A stretch of 21,362 bases of DNA from a virus: IMG/VR virus record IMGVR_UViG_3300017989_002116, positions 1 through 21,362 of that record; one strand, given 5' to 3'. This document shows positions 14,304 to 19,853 of this stretch, piece by piece. The notes below the pieces were generated by a model. The model was not told the DNA's origin. It made no database searches and saw only the letters and a program-made list of their open reading frames with translations. Every line of letters starts with the position of its first letter. Position 1 is the first letter of the stretch. The position numbers and the translations under genes are program-made.

Positions 14304-14579
14304 TTAGACTTTTGAAAATCTTTCTTTCATTTCATCGTATTCATCTTTTCTTTCTTCTTTCAATTCTGCAATTTCTTTATTTGAAGACATCCAAGACATT
14401 AAACCCATTACGAACTCTGGCATGGAATCCCCTTTCCATTCATAAGAAATCCTCATGTATTCATTATCTCCTCTTTTAATACCTACACTAGCATACTTAT
14501 AATCCCCACTTCTCATAACTTCTGACCCAACGATTTCGTCGGGCATAATCTTAATATTCAAACTTTTATTACTTGCCAT
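14304..14579 (-). CDS. Small unknown protein
   Basis: A 91-residue protein whose ATG overlaps the end of the dNMP kinase gene by 11 nt, with GGGAGGG inside the kinase coding sequence. The first 55 residues look like an alternating beta sheet (SLNIKIMPDEI, DYKYASVGIKRG, YMRISYEW). The rest is helical and ends in a charged segment (ELKEERKDEYDEMKERF). No catalytic motif is visible. Overlap with the kinase suggests coupled translation. A single-strand-binding or accessory role would be a guess, so I leave the function open. Confidence 0.75.
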   Translation of the reverse strand: MASNKSLNIKIMPDEIVGSEVMRSGDYKYASVGIKRGDNEYMRISYEWKGDSMPEFVMGLMSWMSSNKEIAELKEERKDEYDEMKERFSKV

Positions 14580-15195
14580 CGTAAACCCTCCCTTCTTTCA
14601 TAGTTCTCTCTAATACGTTTATTACGTGAACGATATCTTGAGCTACTACTTTTAATTCATGCAAAGTCCCAGAATTATCTATCGTCATATCAAATAATTT
14701 ATCTGACTTATCTAATGCCGTCTCCGATTCATGCTGCATGCCATGAATTTTTTCAGCGTCTTTTCTATTAATTTTAATCAAAATACCTTTATTATTTTTT
14801 ACAAAATTACATTCATTTATATGCCTTACATCAGTAATAATGACATTTTCATATCCATTACGCAAAATAGATTTACGTAAAGATTCGACCCAGTAATCAC
14901 TTCTAATTTTTCTATAAAAACTTCCAAGTTCCTGCATAATTTCTCGTGGAGCCCAATATCTATGATCTGGATCTTGATAAAAAGGTTTATGAAATCTTTC
15001 ATCAGGAACTTCTTTTTTATCTCCATATAATTGATCATGTGACAATTCAAAATGATTTTCACACATATCTTTCAAATGCTTTGCAAAAGCCATTCGTTTA
15101 TAATGAACTTTGTATTCATTCTCAAAGCATTCTAATAGATATGAAGCCAATGTATCTTTCCCAGACCGAGCTTTTCCCACAATTCCAATAATCAT
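14569..15195 (-). CDS. Deoxynucleoside monophosphate kinase
   Basis: A 208-residue P-loop kinase that would phosphorylate dNMPs to dNDPs to feed phage DNA synthesis, like T4 gene 1. The Walker A loop is GKARSGKD (7-14), ending in Asp rather than Thr or Ser, as usual in this family. YWAPREIMQELG (80-91) matches the substrate-binding region, and VIITDVRHINECNFV (118-132) is the characteristic motif after the lid. HESETALD (155-162) follows, then a C-terminal helix. The start overlaps the previous stop as ATGA, so translation is probably coupled. Which dNMPs are used cannot be told from the sequence; a broad-range enzyme is the usual case in phages. Confidence 0.9.
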   Translation of the reverse strand: MIIGIVGKARSGKDTLASYLLECFENEYKVHYKRMAFAKHLKDMCENHFELSHDQLYGDKKEVPDERFHKPFYQDPDHRYWAPREIMQELGSFYRKIRSDYWVESLRKSILRNGYENVIITDVRHINECNFVKNNKGILIKINRKDAEKIHGMQHESETALDKSDKLFDMTIDNSGTLHELKVVAQDIVHVINVLERTMKEGRVYDGK

Positions 15196-15428
15196 ATCTT
15201 CATTCTCCTTAATTCTTTAGTAGTTTTTTCCAATTCCGTACAAAATCGTTTTATATTGTCATTTATTTCTCTAGCCTTTTCAGTAGCCTCTTCCAAAGAT
15301 TTCTCGGTTCTATCAACTGGTATTAATTTTACAATAAATTCCTTACAGTTCTCACACTCCGATTTGTTCTTATGTAATGATTTTATTTCACCGTCTTCGT
15401 CAAATTCTACAAAATAAAGAAAATCCAT
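15192..15428 (-). CDS. Small unknown protein with CxxC and coiled coil
   Basis: The frame opens at 15473, but ATG 15428 is preferred: it comes just after the upstream stop codon and has GGGGAT about 6 nt before it. The earlier start would overlap 44 nt of the neighbouring gene. The product has 78 residues. An N-terminal beta-like segment (FLYFVEFDEDGEI) is followed by a CENC pair (residues 25-28) and then a charged coiled-coil helix (about 41-76). A single Cys pair could be redox active or half of a zinc site in a dimer. It overlaps the dNMP kinase by 4 nt. Family not recognised. Confidence 0.75.
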   Translation of the reverse strand: MDFLYFVEFDEDGEIKSLHKNKSECENCKEFIVKLIPVDRTEKSLEEATEKAREINDNIKRFCTELEKTTKELRRMKI

Positions 15429-15429
15429 C

Positions 15430-15858
15430 TTATATCCCCACTTTCCACGTAGCAAATTGTATTTCCGATTCAATAGTCTTTAAATCCAGCCTAGTTTCTT
15501 CCATAGAATCAAAAATACCATCCGACATAGCATGCATGGAAGCATTATTTATTATAGAAGTAAAAATTCCTATTTTAGATCTAAATACTTCGCATAAAGC
15601 TTCTGCGTCTAGCATGTTTAATTCCGAATCATTTACTTTAATGATAGCTTTAGCCTTTGCCATTTGTATTCTGACAGAAAATTGTTGATATCTCTTATAA
15701 AGATCTTCTAATTCATCCAATCTGCTATCAATTAAAGTTTTATTTGATCTAAATTCCGTCTTATCCTTTACAGACAATAGATTTCCGATATGTTTACCTA
15801 AATTGTAAATCGAATTCTCTATATAATCCTTTTCCCTAATTGCCTCAGCTAAAAGCAT
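15430..15858 (-). CDS. Unknown all-helical protein
   Basis: A 142-residue protein with AGGAGAG 6 nt before ATG 15858. It is predicted almost entirely helical with no Pro-rich or membrane segments. It opens MLLAEAIREKDYIENSI and continues through amphipathic helices to ATWKVGI. The N-terminal pattern distantly recalls the small helical DIP1984/septicolysin-type family, but I cannot confirm this from motifs and do not assign it. It lies between the cold-shock gene and the small CxxC protein gene, 2 nt from the latter's start, so all are probably one transcript. Confidence 0.75.
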   Translation of the reverse strand: MLLAEAIREKDYIENSIYNLGKHIGNLLSVKDKTEFRSNKTLIDSRLDELEDLYKRYQQFSVRIQMAKAKAIIKVNDSELNMLDAEALCEVFRSKIGIFTSIINNASMHAMSDGIFDSMEETRLDLKTIESEIQFATWKVGI

Positions 15859-15870
15859 AAACTACTCTCC

Positions 15871-16089
15871 TTATTCAGGAATAACGTCTTGAGCCTGGAT
15901 TCCTTTGTCGGTCTCCACCAATTTAAAAGTCACGGGTTGACCAGCCCTTAAAGTTTTATACCCATCCATTTGAATATAGGAGTAATGGACAAAATACTCT
16001 GTCGTATCATCCCCATCTTGAAGTATAAATCCATATCCACGTTCCGCGTTAAACCATTTGACACTTCCATTAACTCTTTCTTCAGACAT
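15871..16089 (-). CDS. Cold-shock domain protein (Csp family)
   Basis: A 72-residue single cold-shock domain with TTGGAGG before ATG 16089. RNP1 is KWFNAERGYGFI (11-22) and RNP2 is EYFVHYS (31-37), where bacterial Csps usually have DVFVHFS. Such proteins bind single-stranded RNA and DNA, loosen mRNA structure and can reduce transcription termination. As the first gene after a promoter in a long operon with a NusG-like factor, it may help expression of downstream genes. Its leader, about 60 nt from the predicted start site, carries a GC-rich stem-loop. Phages often carry Csp homologues acquired from hosts; the changed RNP2 suggests it has diverged. Confidence 0.93.
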   Translation of the reverse strand: MSEERVNGSVKWFNAERGYGFILQDGDDTTEYFVHYSYIQMDGYKTLRAGQPVTFKLVETDKGIQAQDVIPE

Positions 16090-16124
16090 AATACTAAAAC
16101 CTCCAAAATTTATAAATTACTTCC

Positions 16125-16142
16125 CGCGGCTTTTTTGCCGCG
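16125..16142 (-). promoter_or_regulatory. GC-rich stem-loop in the cold-shock gene leader
   Basis: The minus strand reads CGCGGC, AAAAAA, GCCGCG: a perfect 6-bp GC stem with an A6 loop, between the predicted promoter and the cold-shock Shine-Dalgarno site. No T tract follows, so it is not a standard terminator. It stands out in very AT-rich DNA and may stabilise the transcript or expose the A loop for protein binding. Confidence 0.5.
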
Positions 16143-16158
16143 TAAAGCTTCTGTTATT

Positions 16159-16187
16159 ATTATAGAATATTATTCATTATTTGCTAG
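16159..16187 (-). promoter_or_regulatory. Promoter for the cold-shock to head-gene operon
   Basis: On the minus strand CTAGCAA (16187-16181), a 16-nt spacer ending ATTC, and a perfect TATAAT (16164-16159). The same boxes with the same spacing occur ahead of the clpP gene. It lies 6 nt after the actin-like gene's stop codon. The -35 position (TAGCAA) is a poor match to TTGACA, so it may serve an alternative or phage-modified sigma factor. The predicted start is near 16152. Confidence 0.65.
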
Positions 16188-16193
16188 ATAAAT

Positions 16194-18296
16194 TTATAAA
16201 ACAGCAGCCATTAAACACCCATGAGCAACGCAAGTCATAGGATCTTTGGCTTTTCTAATTTCCTTTACTTCAAAAGGAAAACTCTTATTATTAGACTCCT
16301 TATTAAATTTTTCAACGAATCCACCAGCCAAAGTCAGCCCGCCAGAAACTACAATGGGGATTGGCTCTCTAAAAGCCGGTAATTTCGATGAATCCAGTTT
16401 ATATACTATATTATCCAACGTGTAATTAATCAATACGTTGTAATAAACCGCAATCGCTTCCTGAATCTTACCTTTAGGTTCTATAAGATTTATTTCAGAC
16501 TCTTCTTTTTCAATCTGAACCATGGATTGCGTTAAATCCAAAGCTTTACCAACCGACGCATCAATCCAATCACCGCCTTTAGTCAATGAAAATTCAGTAA
16601 TTGGATCACCTTCATATACCACAGCTATGTTCACCATTCCAGCTCCACAGTTGTGAATTGTCAAAAAAGGCCCAGAAAAGGAATGATCGTCTTTAACGTT
16701 TATATCATATACTATGCCATCATATTCTTCATATTCTATGGACTGAACACGCGTACAACAAAAATCACCATCTATAAATAATCTTTCTGTATACTTACTA
16801 TTAGTACAATCCATATTACTTATTATAGATGATAATGATGCAAATAACTCTTTATCTCCACTATTAACCAACCATTCATCTTTTTTACCTTCTATAATTC
16901 TACCATCATCCAATATATGTGATCTAGGCGGTCTAAACGTTATACTAGCGGCTATACCTATTCTGGAAAACAATTGTTTACATAACCAAATTAATCTCGT
17001 TGAAGTATTGTAAAAACTTATAGATCCGCTACTTATGGCACCATCAGATCTTATTAAACCAGCTAATAAATTTATACAATCAGATTTGCCTATTTTACTA
17101 ATATCCCATGGATAATTTTTTTCTGAACCATAATAACAATGATTTCTAAACCAACTAGCAAGTCCTTTACTATAACACTTTATACGTGAACAATTATCCC
17201 CATGATCAACTATAGTACATTTTTTTTCAAAACTATTTTTTAATATATCAATTACATCATTTATATTGGATATTTCTTCTTTATTAAAATCAAATTGAAT
17301 ACCACCCTCACGTTCACAGATACTACCATCACCTAAAAAGTAACCTATCAATCTTTGGACATCCCCGCCGACATAAACTTGTTTTTTATTATATTCATTA
17401 GATGAAGTTACTCTCTCACATATAGTCATAGTTGGTTTTCTGCCGGCCCTGTCTTGCCTAACAATAGGCTCACCTACAATATCACCTACTTTCAAACTTT
17501 CACAACCAATCCATACCCAGTTACCATTTCTATTAACTAACAGTTCATGATCATCTACAAATTTATAATAATCAGTACTATCTTTATAACCCTGTAATTG
17601 TATTTTGGTACTAATACCTTTAAATTGCTTGGTTATTATAGCATTTATATCTTTAAATCTACCTTTATGCGTTAAAACTTTATCACCTTCTTTTATATCC
17701 TCAATATTAACGATACCTTTATCGGTATAAATTTTAGTTCCTGGAACCACACAACTAATACACATGCCAGTAAGATTATCATCCAAAAGTTCCGAGAAAG
17801 CTATTGCAAAAGCTTCATTCAGAGAATCTGGCATAAATCCCATCTCCCTCAAATATGCTTTCATCATTTCCGTATGATAAAAAATATCAAAATCACCATC
17901 CAATGGTTCTGCTGGAATTGAAAAAACTATTTTATCTTGATCTTCCGGCGTTCCAACCAAACTCTTGATAATAAGTTTTATCATAGGTAAAGAAGTTTTC
18001 TCTTTGGGAGATAAAACACCTTTACTCATGGGTCTTCTCGCAACCATGTTTCTTTCATTGGCCATTCTAAGAGCATCTTCGCCAACTACTACGAAATCAT
18101 TCCCATCTATAATAAAATTGGCTTTTTGACTTTCTAATGACATTTTAATACTCTTACGATTTATTTCCGATTTTGGGGTCATCCTGAAAAAAGCATCCCT
18201 TTGCTTTTTATACATAGGATTACCGCCCTCATCCATCATTGCAGATACAAGCATGTTAGTGCCTATATCCAACCCTACGCCTTTAATGCTTGACAT
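16194..18296 (-). CDS. Actin-like ATPase containing an intein
   Basis: The precursor has 700 residues; removing the intein (182-549) leaves 332, the usual size for bacterial and phage actins. Phosphate-1 loop is GLDIGTNMLVSA (8-19). Phosphate-2 becomes MCISCGAGMVNIAVV after splicing. The adenosine motif is IVVSGGLTLAGGF (648-660). The protein should polymerise with ATP into filaments, as do ParM, AlfA and phage actins such as Alp6A and AlpC, which position or segregate DNA. Closest relation (ParM-like or MreB-like) cannot be decided by eye. AGGAGG lies 8 nt before ATG 18296. It follows a long coiled-coil protein gene by 12 nt, a possible filament partner. Confidence 0.9.
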   Translation of the reverse strand: MSSIKGVGLDIGTNMLVSAMMDEGGNPMYKKQRDAFFRMTPKSEINRKSIKMSLESQKANFIIDGNDFVVVGEDALRMANERNMVARRPMSKGVLSPKEKTSLPMIKLIIKSLVGTPEDQDKIVFSIPAEPLDGDFDIFYHTEMMKAYLREMGFMPDSLNEAFAIAFSELLDDNLTGMCISCVVPGTKIYTDKGIVNIEDIKEGDKVLTHKGRFKDINAIITKQFKGISTKIQLQGYKDSTDYYKFVDDHELLVNRNGNWVWIGCESLKVGDIVGEPIVRQDRAGRKPTMTICERVTSSNEYNKKQVYVGGDVQRLIGYFLGDGSICEREGGIQFDFNKEEISNINDVIDILKNSFEKKCTIVDHGDNCSRIKCYSKGLASWFRNHCYYGSEKNYPWDISKIGKSDCINLLAGLIRSDGAISSGSISFYNTSTRLIWLCKQLFSRIGIAASITFRPPRSHILDDGRIIEGKKDEWLVNSGDKELFASLSSIISNMDCTNSKYTERLFIDGDFCCTRVQSIEYEEYDGIVYDINVKDDHSFSGPFLTIHNCGAGMVNIAVVYEGDPITEFSLTKGGDWIDASVGKALDLTQSMVQIEKEESEINLIEPKGKIQEAIAVYYNVLINYTLDNIVYKLDSSKLPAFREPIPIVVSGGLTLAGGFVEKFNKESNNKSFPFEVKEIRKAKDPMTCVAHGCLMAAVL
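16650..17753 (-). mobile_element. Intein with LAGLIDADG endonuclease in the actin-like ATPase
   Basis: Residues 182-549 are a 368-residue in-frame insertion starting Cys182 (CVVPGTKIYTDKG, block A) and ending TIHN, followed by Cys550 as the +1 nucleophile. Further block A/N2 pattern is IEDIKEGDKVLT. Block B contains His250 (FVDDHELLV), with Val where Thr is usual. The endonuclease motifs are LIGYFLGDGSI (316-326) and NLLAGLIRSDGA (409-420). Block F is VYDINVKDDHSFSGPF. It interrupts the phosphate-2 loop between CIS and GAGM, so the ATP site forms only after splicing. Conserved nucleotide-binding motifs are a typical intein target because loss by deletion would be lethal to the protein. Confidence 0.95.
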
Positions 18297-18308
18297 GATT
18301 TAATCCTC

Positions 18309-19199
18309 CTACTTTAATTTTAGCAAATTTTTCAATTTTGCCAAGTCACTTTTCATATTCCTATCACTTGATGCGTCCTTACTTTTTTCTTCTTTTACTT
18401 CTATATGAGAATCTAATTTAGGCTCTTTTCCAGATTCCAGTGGATCTATAAAAATTTTATCTTCCAAAGCTGGCTTATCTTGGCCAATAAAAGACGTTAT
18501 AGTTCCATCGGATATTTTCTGATACAATTTATCCATTTTGGATTGCAATCTTTCATATATTTCTTCTTTCTTATCTACTTGATTTCTTAAATCTTTTAAG
18601 TTGGATTCCATACTTTCTATCAAAGATTGCTTAGATTCTAGCTCGGTGGATAACTTCGTAAGCTCTAATTCTTTTTTATTTACTGAATCTTTTATTTCAT
18701 TATATAAATGGTGAGCTTCATCAAGTTTTATTTTTAACTTTTTTATTTCAATGCTTCTATCTTCAACTTGTTGTTTAAGCTCTTTGGAACCATTATTTTG
18801 TGATTCCGTTAACTGTGATTGTAGTTTTTTTATCTCGGCATTTTTATTTATCACCGTTTCATCAAAAACGGAAGCCTTCTTTTTGGCTTCTTTTAGCTGA
18901 TTATTTATATTTCTCAAACCACTTTCATATCTTTTACGAGCTTCTTCACGAGTATATTCAACGGCTTCCTCTATTTTCTTTTTTACTTCAGTCAGAGGCA
19001 TATAATTAGATAAATCTACTTCTCTCGGACCTTCTTCTACTTGTTTTTTAGTGCCAATTTTAGGGGCCAATTCATCTGGATCAGCTTCTCCTCTAACGGC
19101 CTCATGATATCTAATTTGTTGTCTCATTTGTACGTCTCTTGGGCCGCCTCGGCCTATTTGTTTACCAGATCTAACTTTATTATATTTAATTCGAGCCAT
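18309..19199 (-). CDS. Long coiled-coil protein
   Basis: A 296-residue protein. Residues 1-30 are basic and Gly/Arg-rich (KVRSGKQIGRGGPRDVQMR), suited to nucleic-acid or membrane-surface contact. Residues about 70-232 are a nearly continuous heptad-repeat coiled coil of Lys, Glu, Leu and Ile, likely a rod of over 20 nm. The C-terminal region is charged and looks disordered except for a final basic helix (DLAKLKNLLKLK). Its ribosome-binding site AGGAG lies in the last codons of clpP, one nt separating the genes. It lies between ClpP and the actin-like ATPase, so it might be a filament adaptor or cross-linker, or a ClpP substrate. A tail or head scaffold role cannot be excluded. Family not recognised. 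Confidence 0.8.
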   Translation of the reverse strand: MARIKYNKVRSGKQIGRGGPRDVQMRQQIRYHEAVRGEADPDELAPKIGTKKQVEEGPREVDLSNYMPLTEVKKKIEEAVEYTREEARKRYESGLRNINNQLKEAKKKASVFDETVINKNAEIKKLQSQLTESQNNGSKELKQQVEDRSIEIKKLKIKLDEAHHLYNEIKDSVNKKELELTKLSTELESKQSLIESMESNLKDLRNQVDKKEEIYERLQSKMDKLYQKISDGTITSFIGQDKPALEDKIFIDPLESGKEPKLDSHIEVKEEKSKDASSDRNMKSDLAKLKNLLKLK

Positions 19200-19200
19200 T

Positions 19201-19782
19201 TTATCTCCTCATAATAAAAACATCATCGACTATACCATAATTTTTAGCTTCATCGGCTGTCATAAAATAATCCCTATCCATGTCTTTTTTTAATTTTTTT
19301 ATTGTATGTCCCGTATTCTTAGCTAATTCAGAAATCAATAAATTATTTATTCTTTCAGTTTCTTTATAGTCTATTTTCATATCTTCAACATGGCCATGCG
19401 TAGCACTTGATACTTGATGTATCATTATGCGTGAATGCTTAAGAGCATGTCTTTTTCCTTTGGCACCAGATGCTAAAATAAAAGCCGCCATGCTTGAAGC
19501 TGCACCAAGGCACACTGTCGAAACATCCGGCTTTATATAGTTCATTACATCATAAATAGCCATGCCAGTAGATACGTAACCGCCTGGACTATTTATATAA
19601 ATTGTAATATCCTTTTCTGGATTATCAGCCTCTAAAAATAATAACTGAGCAGTGATCGAACTAACCAATTCTTCATCAAACCTCTTAGTAATAAAAATAA
19701 TTCTATCCTTCAGCATCCTTGAATATAAATCATATACTTTTTCTTTATTTCCAGTTCCTTCAATCACATATGGTACAGCCAT
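19201..19782 (-). CDS. clpP: ClpP-type serine protease
   Basis: A 193-residue protein of full ClpP length with the catalytic triad in place: Ser97 (GAASSMAAF), His122 (MIHQVSS) and Asp171 (MDRDYFMTADEA). Other hallmarks are VPYVIEGT at the N-terminus, YDLYSRMLKDRIIF, YINSPGGYVSTGMAIYD (62-78) with the oxyanion glycines, and GIVDDV near the end. ClpP forms a 14-subunit chamber that degrades unfolded proteins delivered by a Clp ATPase; no ATPase gene is visible here, so it would need the host's or act alone. GGAGGAG lies before ATG 19782. It is first in the clpP, coiled-coil, actin cluster. Some phages use ClpP-like proteases for head maturation, but a separate prohead protease is present. Confidence 0.95.
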   Translation of the reverse strand: MAVPYVIEGTGNKEKVYDLYSRMLKDRIIFITKRFDEELVSSITAQLLFLEADNPEKDITIYINSPGGYVSTGMAIYDVMNYIKPDVSTVCLGAASSMAAFILASGAKGKRHALKHSRIMIHQVSSATHGHVEDMKIDYKETERINNLLISELAKNTGHTIKKLKKDMDRDYFMTADEAKNYGIVDDVFIMRR

Positions 19783-19823
19783 AATAACTCCTCCGAAATT
19801 CTTTAAAATATCTTACTTATTAT

Positions 19824-19852
19824 ATTATAGAATACTTTTTCAATTTTGCTAG
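19824..19852 (-). promoter_or_regulatory. Promoter for the clpP/coiled-coil/actin operon
   Basis: On the minus strand CTAGCAA (19852-19846), a 16-nt spacer ending ATTC, then TATAAT (19829-19824). It matches the 16159-16187 promoter box for box. It begins 1 nt after the tail-fibre stop codon. Predicted transcription starts near 19817, about 35 nt before the clpP start codon. Confidence 0.65.
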
Positions 19853-19853
19853 A

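Noticed and set aside
15429-15473. Upstream start at 15473 for the small CxxC protein
   Set aside because: It overlaps the previous gene by 44 nt without a ribosome-binding site; ATG 15428 has GGGGAT and fits the operon spacing.
16125-16142. Rho-independent terminator after the actin-like gene
   Set aside because: The stem is GC-rich but no T tract follows, and the poly-A is in the loop. It also lies downstream of a good promoter, so it is a leader element.
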